A DNA stretch of 64,000 bases from positions 64,288,172-64,352,171 of the forward strand of contig CM056744.1 of the NCBI GenBank assembly GCA_029851415.1. Reading direction: 5' to 3'. Of this stretch, positions 11,827 to 21,314 are shown in pieces; within the stretch, counting starts at the first letter, position 1; each line of letters opens with the position of its first letter. The position numbers and the translations under genes were made by a program. The notes beneath the pieces are model-generated. The model had not been told where the DNA came from, made no database searches, and worked only from the letters and a program-made list of their open reading frames with translations. The stretch comes from Eretmocerus hayati. Taxonomy: Eukaryota; Arthropoda; Insecta; Hymenoptera; Aphelinidae.

Positions 11827-12027
11827 TTACGTTACATTTTCCTCGATGACGACGGCGTTATGGCGTGGAGTTGGCTGTTGGTGGCTGACTTCCTTCTCTT
11901 TTCCTGTTGATGTTGTTGTTGGACGCTGCTGGACACTGTCTGCTGTGGTTGCTACTGCGGCGTTCCCTCCAGATGTTGATTGTAGGGTGACTCTTGTTGG
12001 TTGGCACACCTCATCTACTTGAGTCAA
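11827..12027 (-). CDS. Small Ser/Thr-rich ORF (66 aa) in LTR element leader
   Basis: The frame is rich in Thr, Ser, Gln and Val and has no recognised domain. It lies downstream of the 19-bp tandem units and upstream of the longer ORF in element orientation. It may be an unstructured N-terminal segment of the main product or simply chance; coding status is unproven. Confidence 0.25.
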   Translation of the reverse strand: MTQVDEVCQPTRVTLQSTSGGNAAVATTADSVQQRPTTTSTGKEKEVSHQQPTPRHNAVVIEENVT

Positions 12028-12091
12028 CGCCTGCAGCTTGTTTCACTTCACTTTACTTCCAAAACTGCTTCTTTCCTTAACTTTTTTCGTA

Positions 12092-12167
12092 CTTAGTTTG
12101 GTTTGGTGCACTGAGTTTGATTTGGTGCACTTAATTTGATTTGGTGCCCTTAATTCGATTTGGTGCC
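12092..12167 (-). repeat. Four tandem 19-bp units in the element leader
   Basis: Units begin at 12092, 12111, 12130 and 12149, each a variant of CTTAATTTGATTTGGTGCC. They lie between the candidate primer-binding site and the first ORF in element orientation, so they would be transcribed in the leader. Confidence 0.8.
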
Positions 12168-12174
12168 CCTTTCC

Positions 12175-12192
12175 CTACCACACCTAGCACCA
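12175..12192 (-). other. Candidate primer-binding site
   Basis: TGGTGCTAGGTGTGGTAG starts one base inside the LTR on the minus strand. It has the TGG start expected of a site complementary to a tRNA 3' CCA end. The tRNA was not identified. Confidence 0.45.
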
Positions 12193-12193
12193 C

Positions 12194-12490
12194 TGTGACG
12201 TGGGATGGATAAGGAAGGGGCGGAAAGAATGAATCAATAGGTGGACTTGATACTCATGTATTCTATGGAAGTATGTATGTAGTTAGAATGTGGTGTTGGG
12301 AGTTTTGAGCGGTCTGGCGCGGCGCGAGCGGGCGGTGGCTTATATGCCCACGGTCCGCCGCGTCGTGACTGACCAAAATGTGCAAGTTCGGCAACTTACA
12401 ACTCGGGCGATGCCTTTCGAGGTTCATCGCACTGTTGCGAAGCCGAACGAACGATGGTGCAAATGTGCATACATATGCACTATCGGTACA
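12194..12490 (-). repeat. LTR (5' LTR in element orientation)
   Basis: Partner of 8125-8421 and followed by the CTAC target duplication at 12491-12494. Confidence 0.85.
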
Positions 12491-12544
12491 CTACACCTTA
12501 ACACTAAACTATTACACAGAGTGGGCAATTAAGCACTCAATCTC

Positions 12545-12796
12545 TCAGAATTCATCATCTGATTCACTCACCCATTCTTTCAGTAATTTTTTTACATTCA
12601 TTTTCTTACTATAACATTTTTTTATTGAGTTCGGTAATGCATTTAAATATTTTCTAGCATTGTATGATATTGATTTTTTTTCTACTTCTAGTTTTGGCTT
12701 CTGTAAGGGTAATCCCTTGTTTCTTGTGTTACTACTGTTTTTTTGAAATTTTTTTCTCAATCCATCAAAATATTGATGTAATACATGCAGAATATA
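12545..12796 (-). pseudogene. C-terminus of the same non-LTR retrotransposon protein
   Basis: The frame includes ARKYLNALPNSIK and KKLLKEWV, matching the usual non-LTR terminal pattern of aromatic/Asn-x-LP followed by a Lys/Leu helix, and ends at a stop near 12545. Together with 15055-15615 it forms one reading frame if the TIR element and one TA are removed: the codon split by the insertion becomes a single tyrosine codon. That frame restoration is the best evidence that the two pieces were once contiguous. Confidence 0.75.
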
Positions 12797-13489
12797 CCCC
12801 ACACAGCATGAGAATCTTTCAGAAACCTTCCTGCACGATTTCAGGAAAACCCGGGAATCTTTCAGAAAGATTTCACTGAAAGCTTCCCTCAATAAAGATA
12901 TGTCCCACTTCAGACACCTTTCTGCAAGATTTCATGAAATATTGCCGGGAATATTTCGGGAAGTTTTCAGAAACATTTCATTGGAATATTTCAGTGAAAT
13001 ATTCCTGCAAGATTTCATGAAATCTCACGAAAAGATATGCGTTACTGTTCTGACTGTAGAATTCATATTTTGCTTGATAAGTTTCCTAATCATTCTAATG
13101 CATGACTTCATCATTCTTACTCGTACTTCAACTCCATTGTGACGTTGAATCCAAAGCTCCACGTTAGATTCATCCAGGTTTTATGAACTCTTCGATGTAC
13201 GCGACACCTAGCCGATAAGCCGTCCTCCTGGTCTTATATACTAACCAGCATCTATTGTGAACGCTTGCGAGAAAGTCTTTACGCATCTTCAAATAATCCT
13301 CACGTATCATTTATAGACCATTGTGCATAGCTGGTCCTGGCTATGTCATCACACATGACAGAAGATTTGATAATACCATCAAATTTCCTGATAAATAGTT
13401 TCCCAAAAACCATATAATTCATGAGAGCGAAATTTGATAACTTTAGTGTGTCATGCGACATCTATCGGGAACAGATGCGTCCAATGAAA

Positions 13490-13625
13490 TATTCCTGGAA
13501 GATTCTTACAATCTTTCACTGCAATGTTTCTGGAAGATTCCTACAACCTTTCACTGCAATGTTTCTGAAAGATTCCTACAATCTTTCACTGCAATGTTAC
13601 TGAAAGATTCCCAGAATGTTCCACC
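13490..13625. repeat. Tandem units of about 35 bp inside the TIR element
   Basis: About four copies of a unit resembling CTTTCACTGCAATGTTTCTG plus AAGATTCCTACAAT follow each other here. They are one of the local expansions that build the element interior. Confidence 0.65.
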
Positions 13626-13995
13626 GCAATGTTTATGTGTCATATCCCACAGATTCAAGTCGTTAAGAACTACTCCTCGCAATACTTTAACAGTATAATA
13701 TGTTCTTACCTCGGTTGTAACGTTTTTCTGTATTAATACGCAGTACCCCGTCACATACATTTGCTCTGAAAGATTTTAGGGAGCTTGCGAGAATCTATCA
13801 ACAATATCTCAGTGCAAGATTCCTGGGAGATTACCTGTGGAATGTTCCCAAAAAATATGTACGGAATCAGTCAGAGAGCTTCCACAAACCTATTATTATG
13901 ATGGCTTTATTTACATGCGACGACTCGTGATTAGCCTAAATTCAAAAGAGATTTGAACAAGTTAGGCATTCAATGAGCCTATATCACAGCGGAGG

Positions 13996-15010
13996 CTTCG
14001 TGAATCTTTCAGAAATATTTCAGTGCAAGGTTTCCGAAAGATTGCGTGTAAGGTTCTTTGAAATATTTACGGGAGCTTCCGGAAAGCTTTCTTCGAAATA
14101 ATGCCACGGAACACTTTGAAATATCACCTGCAATATCCCTGCAAGGTTCCTGGGAGATTGTAATGAAATATTCCATTGATCTCAATATCGTGCAAAAATT
14201 TCGCGGAAATTCTTCCTAAGAATATTGCATTGAAATCTTCCAGAAAGCTTTCGTAAAGATTTTAACAATATTTCAGTGCAACGTTTCTGAAAAATTACCG
14301 GTGAAATAATTCCTATAAATATTTTTGGAACCTTTTAGAAGGTATTCAGAAATTTTTCAATTTCATTAGGTGCAATTGAGTGGCAGAGAGCTTACTTATA
14401 GAGGAATTCCTTGGAATGTTCCCGAAATCTATTGATTCAATGAAAACCAGAATCAAATTGATTTTCCAAGCTCAATCCAAAGTGGTACGTTTCATATCGT
14501 GAGTTAGAAGGATAACTCACAGCCATAAAGTGCTCCATATAGAGTATCAGAACGTGGTGAGTTTTGAAAATCCATCATAGAATTTTTGAAGATTTCCCAG
14601 CCTAAAAGAACTGCAAGCACGATGTTATTTGAAACTGGTCTCGAAATGTAGACCTCCGTAGAAGCAAGCAAACCCTCCGGAAAATTTTGGGGCCTCGTCC
14701 TGATGAGATATTATACTCAATATCGGTGAAACATTTCCAGGAGATTCTCCCCATAGCAGTGAAACCTCACAAGAGGCTTTCGTAACTCTTCCAAAACTTC
14801 TCCCCAAAATATTGCACTTACATCTTTCAGAAAGCTTTCGATAATCTTTCAGAAATATTTCAGTGCAAGGTTACTGAAAGATTGAATGTAAGATTCTTTG
14901 AAATATTTACGGGAGCTTCCGGAAAGCTTCCTCTGAAATATTGCCACGGAACATTTTGAAATATCTCCTGCAATATCCCTGCAAGATTCCCGGGAGATTG
15001 CAATGAAATA
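13996..15010. repeat. Internal direct duplication (13996-14170 and 14834-15010)
   Basis: Two segments of about 175 bp share long matches, including AATCTTTCAGAAATATTTCA, TTTGAAATATTTACGGGAGC and CCTGCAATATCCCTGCAAG. They are spaced about 840 bp apart, so part of the element grew by segment duplication. Confidence 0.7.
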
Positions 15011-15054
15011 TTTCCCTGAATCGTTCTTTGAAATATTTCCATGCTGTGTGGGGT

Positions 15055-15615
15055 ACAGTTTTCGTATACTCGCAGGTCTGTTTTTTTCATTTCTAGATAA
15101 GATCTTATTTAGAATTTTGTTCTGTAATTTCATCAATGGCATAATAGAGTACCCATATGCACAACCCCATGCCCCAATCCCATATGATGCAATACTTCCG
15201 AATAGACCATGGTAAATCATTTTTAATGATCTGGGTGATACGACATTCTTTATTTTGGCAAAAATAGATAGCAAATATCTTGTTTTCTTTACAAGGTTAC
15301 GGATGTGCCCTTTCCATTTCATGTGTGAATCTATAGTGATACCCAAGTACTTGGTGCATTCTACTCTTTGTATTCGAATGTTGTTCATTTTGAGTCCTAA
15401 TTCATCTGGTTTTTTATCCTCATAGTTGCAGAAAGTAATGTAAACAGTTCTTCCAATGTTCAAGTACAGTAGGTTATCGTTCAGCCAATTTGTAATCACT
15501 TCCAGGAATTTGTTCATTTTTTCCTCTGCGTTTTTCCAAGTGTTCCCTTGGCAGAATACTACAGTGTCCTCAGCATATGATATGACATTATTTTCGAAAA
15601 TGATGCATTTTATTC
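15055..15615 (-). pseudogene. Non-LTR reverse transcriptase fragment (Jockey/CR1-like)
   Basis: The minus-strand frame shows the catalytic region as YAEDT where the family has YADDT, so one catalytic aspartate is replaced by glutamate. It is followed by the conserved KYLGITID block of the RT thumb region and a stretch with ASYGIGAWG and LQNKIL, typical of jockey/CR1-type ORF2 proteins. The frame opens at its truncated 5' end near 15615 and is interrupted at 15054 by the TIR element; beyond that point the open frame reads inserted repeat sequence. The protein would polymerise cDNA from its own RNA, but this copy lacks the endonuclease and most RT motifs. Clade assignment is approximate. Confidence 0.75.
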
Positions 15616-15619
15616 TGTT

Positions 15620-16500
15620 GTATGCTCGCGAAGCGAGCGTGCGTGAATGTGTGCTTCTAGGTGTGCATGAATATCAAAACTGTGCGTGAATTTTACTTCT
15701 CGCACGAGTCGGCGACGAGTGCGGAAACTTCTGGCACGTTTTGCGTATATCATGTTTTGCAATTGGTGCGCAAAGTTGTATCACTACGGCTATGAGAGCT
15801 GTGATTGGGGTCGGGGAGACGGTGTCTGAGGCGGAGCCCCCGACTGAAAAAAAATCTGGAAATGGTTTAAAAAAGTCTTCCTCTCATGAATATCCAAAGA
15901 CCAATTTTTGTGTGCGTCATGAGCACGTACATTTTGTGGCACGATTCCACTTGAAATATTACTCCTTCACTTCCTCTCGATGAAAGTATATTAGCCTCAT
16001 CCCAGGTCTCCCCGTACCGATTCATTCTGGAATAAAATGGTCAGGCGCGACTTTTCCACGCCTCAGAATTTCCAAAAAAAATTGATTCTCATACTTTGCG
16101 GAGCTCTTTCCCGCAAAAATCTGGATTTGCTAAATATTTTGGTCAGTTCCGTGCCCTACTAGTGCGACCCTCGAACGCAAGATTACGGAGGTGCTAGTCA
16201 GTTCTCTTCAAATTATCTGATGGCCAAATGGGATCCCCCAAAACCTCAGGACCGTAGCTCAAACCGTTCTGCCGTGAGATCAATTTTAGGGCCAAATGTC
16301 AAGTTCCGTGCCCGCTATCGCGCCATCCTTGTTATACTCATAGTAGCCATGTGTGGAAATTTTTTCGTTCTTGCGCGATCCAATTCATGCTTTATATGTT
16401 CCAAAAAGTCAAAAATCCATCTTAGAACCCTCGGAAGTAAGATTTGGGGTTGGCACATTTTCGACCCTCGAATATCAAAGTTTCCACGGAAATACTCATA
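15620..16500. other. Intergenic sequence, no gene recognised
   Basis: Short open frames on both strands lack domains or repeats. The frame at 15741-15983 and those near 16220-16550 have no homology that I recognise. A boundary with the non-LTR element lies near 15615, where GCTCGCGAAGCGAGCG forms a short palindrome. Confidence 0.35.
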
Positions 16501-17060
16501 TACGAGATGAAACGAGGTCAAACGTCTCGGACTCATCGGAAACCGAAACGAAATAAAACTGTCATAATTTCGTTCAGTTATAAGATTACGAAATCATATG
16601 TCAATTTGGTTTCATTTCTTCTCTCATGGAACGAGACCACTTTCTCAAAACTCTCACGTTGATCCTTAAACGTAGCACGAAACGAAAAGGAACTCTCTCA
16701 GTTTCGTTACACGTTATTCTCTCCCGAAACAAAATTGAGGCGAGTTCCGTTTCGTTACAGAAGAAACGAAATGGAACGAATCCAAGCGCCTCGAATTCAT
16801 TGAGGACCGAAACGAAACGAAAGTTTCATAATATCGTTCCGTTATCCAATAACGTTATTGGATAACATTCTCATTTCGTTTCTTCTGTAACGAAACGAAA
16901 TGAACCGAAACGAAATGAATTCAAACGCCTCAAACTCACAGAAAACCGAAACGGAACGAAAGTTTCACGATATCGTTTCGTTATTGAATAATCGTATTAG
17001 CTGCCATATTCGTTTCGTTTCTCTCGTGGCAAACGTAACAAAAGCGGGACTTAGAATCGT
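16500..17060. repeat. Tandem CGAAACGA-rich repeat (unit about 125 bp)
   Basis: Blocks of the form (G)CCTC(A/G)AA(C/T)TCA followed by ACCGAAACG(A/G)AACGAAAG and ATCGTT(C/T)CGTTA recur at roughly 16525, 16785 and 16925, with a less regular copy between. A 26-bp perfect palindrome lies at 16841-16866. A further copy in inverse orientation is at 6975-7090. Confidence 0.7.
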
Positions 17061-17771
17061 TTCGCTGCTCGAAATGCCCTGTACCCACCACATGTGTAGA
17101 GACAATTCGATATTCCTCCAGTCGAAGTGCGGGACTGGAGAAATCGAACTGAGATGTGAAACGAAGGCATGAAATTAGCGGTGTTGAATAGAACACGTCC
17201 AGAGCTCGGATTGGAAAAATAATTGTACAGAACCCTGAATCGTATTGGAAAGGGTTTGCTAGAGCATGGCAGAGCTGTATGAGCAACATTAATGAGGTAA
17301 ATAATGCAAGTGGAAAAAAATGTGGGGTCAGAGAACCCAATTCATAGTATAGATAGGCACAGCGCTTCGCTCGATTTTTCATGTCTGCTCATACTCGCCA
17401 GCAAGGCGCTACCTCGACCTTGATCCGCGGAGAAGTATTGTGGTTAGCAGAGGAGTGGGTAGGAAAAGTAGCACGGGAGTATAAGCTCAAGATCAATATA
17501 TACATTACAGCTATTGACCGAATACATATAACTCAAGGTGGTACGTATCGATAGGAAGTAAGAATCACTTCCGCGGAACGGTGTATATTTCTAATTCTCC
17601 TCTACTTGATTCGCCTTATCAGTCAGAAATTATACTGCAGAGGTCTGAGTCCTCATAGATTCACATTGATTTGTTCATCGATGGTATCCGCAAATGCACG
17701 AAAGGAAGTCCCACTTTCCAAATAGACGGAGTCTCTTATCTTCCAAGACGGGCGTAATTCTTCCTCAGAAT
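17060..17771. other. Downstream flank or intron of the Awh exon, nothing recognised
   Basis: On the minus strand this follows the homeodomain exon, so it would contain the Awh 3' intron or UTR. No further exon could be recognised. Confidence 0.35.
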
Positions 17772-18237
17772 TCACCAATCATTGTGTGTTTTCATTTTGT
17801 TGCAATGCTTCTTCTGCCTTGCACGAGAATTTTGGAACCAAACTTGAGTCACTCTTTTACTTAACCCCGTCACGTGAGCTATCCTCTCTAGGTCTTGACC
17901 ATCTGGATTACTGTCCAGTTGGAAATTAGCTTGGAGTACAGATAACTGTTCCTCTGTGAAAGTTGTACGTACTCTCTTCGTTTTGTTGGTCTTACAACTG
18001 TGTTCCGAGTCATAATCTTCTGAAGATGATGTATTGTTACCTTCAATCACATCGAGATAATGAATTTTACATAGCAGCTTAGCTTCAACCAATGCAAATT
18101 GCTCGCCAGTGGATAGCTGACGAGAACATGCATCACAAGCGAAACAAGCTAAGTGATATACTCTCTCTCGGGCTCGCCTGACCCAATCTCCACAGCTTAC
18201 ATTCCGCTGACATTTGGCGCACTTGGTTCCGAATGCT
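17772..18237 (-). CDS. Awh: Arrowhead-type LIM-homeodomain exon (LIM2 plus homeodomain)
   Basis: A 3' splice site TTTTATTCCAG precedes the exon at 18238, giving a frame that starts AFGTKCAKC. The exon encodes a full second LIM zinc-binding domain (CAKC, HLACFACDAC, then CKIHY), a short acidic linker (SSSEDYDSEH) and a complete homeodomain. The homeodomain runs from about KTKRVRTTFTEEQ to WFQNSRARQKKH, with the helix-3 WFQNSRAR core intact. The LIM2 signature DWVRRARE...HLACFACD and linker-homeodomain arrangement match the Awh/Lhx6/Lhx8 subfamily of nuclear DNA-binding developmental regulators. The frame stops at 17772 after HNDW, but a possible donor (GTGAATTC) just before that stop suggests the true protein may continue in another exon. 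The first LIM domain and start codon are not in view upstream within the window. There are no frame breaks, so this is likely a functional host gene. Confidence 0.88.
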
Positions 18238-18549
18238 CTGGAATAAAATGAACAATCTATATTGTTTGGGAAATTCTCTCAGGGTTTCTTTGTCACGGGA
18301 GGAAATCTTCATTAGGATTGGTATGATAGATGAGCTCAACGGCGATGTTCACCTTGGACAAGTGACATCAAATTTCTGCGTCTGCTTTCAAGATACCAAA
18401 ATTTGTACTCTTGAACATTCTGTGGAGGCCGTAAGTCTGTATCACGCAGATGAGAATGTGCAAAAATTTGAGCTTCGGGAGTCTTGTGACTATTTTCCAG
18501 CACATAACTGATATTTGATCTCTAATTCTCCCTAACTCAAGAATCTTCG

Positions 18550-19345
18550 TTACAACTCTGCTGAAAATCATTCCGTGGTTAACCATGGGGAACCATGGTT
18601 CCCCATCGGGACCCGTGGGGCTTGGCCTTGGGGGGAATTTCAATCTTGATATCTTGCTCAATTTGACATGGGAGACGTACAGCATACATATTTCGACCAT
18701 CATTTCTCCGGTCTACGATGTGGGTGATGCATGGGGATTGAAGATCAGATGCTTTGTGGATTATGATTTCGAGATTCGAATGATTGCATGGATGAATATT
18801 TGAAATTACGTGGTACTCCGAGAGTGTCAAGTGAGTGAGCATCGAGAATCAGTTTTTTGCTCTTCTTAGGATGTGGTTTTACCCGATGAAAGATATCATC
18901 TCGTTATGCATGAGAAGATCAATTGGAGGACAACGCTTAGACTGACCCATTTTGGCTCCATTTCGAGAGCAAGTACATATTGAATCACCTGATGATGAGG
19001 ACCCATAGAAACGATGATACGTACATGATCTCAGTTTTGTCACTCTATGAGCACTGTTCTCCAATTGATCTTTCCTTGCGTGACGAGATTGTAGTCATTT
19101 TTGTCGGATGAAGCCTTAGTTTGAGAGGACTGAAGGGACTGATTCTCGACAGTCTTTTATGACTAATTCCACGCGGAACAGACCTACAAAAAAGGATTAT
19201 ATCTCAGATTGTTTTCTTGGCATTCCGATTCGATTCGATGGGACAAAATATGAAATTCCCACCACCCATGGTTCCCGGAAAAAATTTCTAAGTATGTGAG
19301 GTACATATCAATCCATCCTTTTCTGAACATCCGCTCCAACGATGA
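18550..19345. repeat. Dispersed repeat, copy A
   Basis: The segment shares an ordered series of blocks with 41990-42440. These include CTGCTGAAAAT(C/A)ATTCCGTGG, GGGGGAATTT, CAGCATACA(T/G)ATTTCGACCA, GTGGGTGATGCATGG, CTCCGAGAGTGTCA, ACAGACCTA and AGTATGTGAG. The two copies are diverged and have separate small indels. No coding domain is visible. Confidence 0.75.
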
Positions 19346-20180
19346 GATCATTGCGCGTTTCAGGTGCGATGTGATGGAGAAATTACGCGCAAGCGTGATG
19401 GAGAATAGAGTTTATAAATTTCTTCGAGAAAGCTCGGTGGGCTCGGGCTCGTGTGTACAATCCTGTTAGTCGAGACTCAATTAACACATCTCCGATATGT
19501 TATATACGTAGGAATCCTTATCATATTGAATAAATTTGACAAATATACAAATGATCTCTTTTCATTCACCCACACCCTTGAAAACATATGAAGAGAGTTA
19601 TTCAAACCATTCAAGCTTTATGACAATCATCTCTCACTCAGAAAGTTTGCAACGGTTTTTCTGTAACGAAGAATGTTTGGAGTAAATCATATCTTATCGA
19701 ATGATGAATAGCTCAATCATCAAGGAAGCCGAAAATAACGGCTGAAAAATACCACGATGTAAATGATATCCCGAAACCATGGGTAATCTGAGACCCCTAA
19801 GTTCAACCACCGTCGTTGCTGAGCAAACAAATGGTTGGTAAGTAGTTGAGATGAGATAATCATGAATCTTAACGTCTGAAAATATGTTTATATAATATGT
19901 TTAACAGAATTCCTGCACGTGTCGTCTGTTCAAGCAGAACTATACGATGTTCATATTATATTGATATCTTCAACGGTTACTAAATTCCGTTGCAAGACTC
20001 GGTTCACATGCATCTTATTACTCATCTGTTCATGTTGCACTAACGGTCACTCTAGAGATGCTCGAGTGATGAGTCATCGAGAGAACCGTTGACACGGTGT
20101 AGCTTGTTTCCCTTTCCTGTATCCCCTTCTCTCTACACCATTCCTCCTCCACCACGACGTGTTGCAAGAGGAGAGATGCG
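19346..20180. other. Upstream region of the 20.2-kb gene, nothing else recognised
   Basis: AT-rich and without repeats that I could identify until the promoter-like segment that begins near 20180. Confidence 0.35.
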
Positions 20181-20182
20181 GG

Positions 20183-20220
20183 TATAAGGGGTCCGCGCGC
20201 TCGCTGCTGAGCACACAGTC
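20183..20220 (+). promoter_or_regulatory. Candidate core promoter of the PC4-like gene
   Basis: TATAAG at 20183-20188 is followed about 30 bp downstream by CACACAGTC (20212-20220), an initiator-like sequence, and then by an ATG at 20274. The spacing suits a Pol II TATA/Inr promoter with a leader near 60 nt. Confidence 0.5.
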
Positions 20221-20273
20221 GACTTTATCAAGACCGCGAGTCTAGTCCGATCACTGATTACTCCTTATGCAAG

Positions 20274-21238
20274 ATGGCTGATCTCATAACCCGCGCCGCC
20301 GCTTCAGCTGACATCGAGGACGAGGCTCTCGCCACCGCTGCCGCCGCTTTTGACGACGTTGCTGCTTACCAGCTCGGCGACAATATCCCCGATTCTCAGG
20401 TGGTTGATTTCAACGTTCCTGAATCTCAACCGTTCGAGTCTAACGACGCTCAAGCTACCAAGGAGAATATGGCTCCACCTGCTGCACCTATGTCACGTAA
20501 CGGATCCAGAGCGGTGAAACTGGCTCGTGATTTACCCAACTTACTATTTCCGACAACTTACGCATTGAGCAAGTCCGACTCTAAGAGAGCCTTTGTCGGA
20601 TTAGAATATTTGGGAGGAACATACCGGCCCGTCGTCAAGCTCGGCAGCCATGGGACACCCCTCAAGCACGTCACGTTCGATGCGAAAAACTGGGAGCTTT
20701 TCCTCGAGAAGATGGAAGCAATTACCGGATATCTCGAAAATTTCTACTCTTTGGCGCAAAATCCTGGGACCGGATCAAAACTTTTCCTGCCATCCCACGA
20801 CACCGTCTTTACCACGTCATACGGATCGAGGGCAATATTCATCGACGAACGGCCGCACTTCCTGTGGTGCGACTGTCAACCATTGAGGGAGAGGGGCAAG
20901 ATGGAGAGTAGGAGCCGTGCAAGAAAAAGAGGAAATTCGGTGCCACACCAACATTCGTCATGCAGCAGGCTACATTTGGAGGGCGACGACGTCTGCGTGA
21001 GTACATAGCTACAAAATTGAAGAAAAGTGAAGAAGTGTGTCCTTTTGTGAATTGCGCAATTGAATACGTGAACAATTTTGTACGTGAATTGATGCAGGAA
21101 GAATCTACCGGGATGATATTTAACAGATCAAAATATGTGGCTTCATTCCGTCATTTCTTCACGATGAATAGTGAACTCATCAAAAGTGATGTGATATCAA
21201 GACTCGACTATCCATCTGGTAACGATAATTTAAGGTGA
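20274..21238 (+). pseudogene. PC4-like protein of Polinton-like relic, copy 1, frameshifted
   Basis: ATG at 20274 (AAGATGG context) opens 244 codons to a stop near 21006. Coding continues in another frame from about 20960 to 21238, so one frameshift lies near 20900-20960. The N-terminal 75 residues are Ala/Asp-rich and low complexity (LATAAAAFDDVAAYQLGD). A compact segment, KRAFVGLEYLGGTYRPVVKL followed by HVTFDAKNWELFLEKM, has the strand-rich layout and final tryptophan/helix of the PC4/p15 single-stranded-DNA-binding fold. This fold call is inference. The gene at 27886-28702 shares the same order of motifs, so the two are paralogues. A TATA/Inr promoter precedes this copy. Its position next to a DNA polymerase relic suggests a replication or transcription accessory role. 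Confidence 0.55.
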
Positions 21239-21314
21239 GGCCGTTGTCCGCTTAATAGACGTAAATCCGTTCGGAGAATAAGTCGAATTTCACTTGACCA
21301 AAAGACTTGGGATC

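Larger units (their letters stand above)
8125..12490 (-). mobile_element. LTR-flanked element with non-canonical content
   Basis: Direct repeats of 297 bp (8125-8421 and 12194-12490) begin TGTGACGTGG and end in (G/T)TACA. They are nearly identical and are flanked by a 4-bp target duplication, CTAC. A candidate primer-binding site on the minus strand, one base inside the right LTR, fixes the orientation as minus, matching the long minus-strand ORF. The 3.77-kb interior has no recognisable gag, protease, RT, RNase H or integrase, and no clear polypurine tract precedes the left LTR. It is therefore a non-autonomous LTR element carrying an unidentified ORF. It lies in the 3' UTR of the non-LTR element. 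Confidence 0.75.
12797..15053. mobile_element. TA-flanked terminal-inverted-repeat element, 2.26 kb, no transposase
   Basis: The ends are CCCCACACAGCATG (12797-12810) and its exact reverse complement (15040-15053), flanked by TA on both sides. Removing the element with one TA restores the reading frame of the interrupted RT gene. A TA duplication and short TIR suit the Tc1/mariner superfamily or a derived non-autonomous element. The interior is almost wholly made of degenerate repeats built from words such as GAAATATTTCAGTGCAAG, CTTTCAGAAAG and GATTCCTGCAA. No transposase-like frame was seen, so it would depend on a transposase from elsewhere. Confidence 0.8.
7985..15615 (-). mobile_element. 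Non-LTR retrotransposon, 5'-truncated and split by two nested insertions
   Basis: Three separated pieces form one minus-strand element. They are reverse-transcriptase sequence at 15055-15615, the protein C-terminus plus 3' UTR start at about 12491-12796, and the 3' UTR tail at 7985-8124. The tail ends in (ATTTGAA)-type repeats, read on the plus strand as AATTTCAAATTTCAAATAC near 7985. The missing joins are exactly the boundaries of two other elements, each with its own target duplication (CTAC at 8121-8124 and 12491-12494; TA at 12795-12796 and 15054-15055). The 5' part of the element is absent, as is usual for incomplete target-primed reverse transcription. Confidence 0.8.

Noticed and set aside
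14849..15060. C-terminal 70 residues of the long minus-strand RT ORF as true protein
   Set aside because: They are read from TIR-element repeat sequence after the insertion point at 15054.
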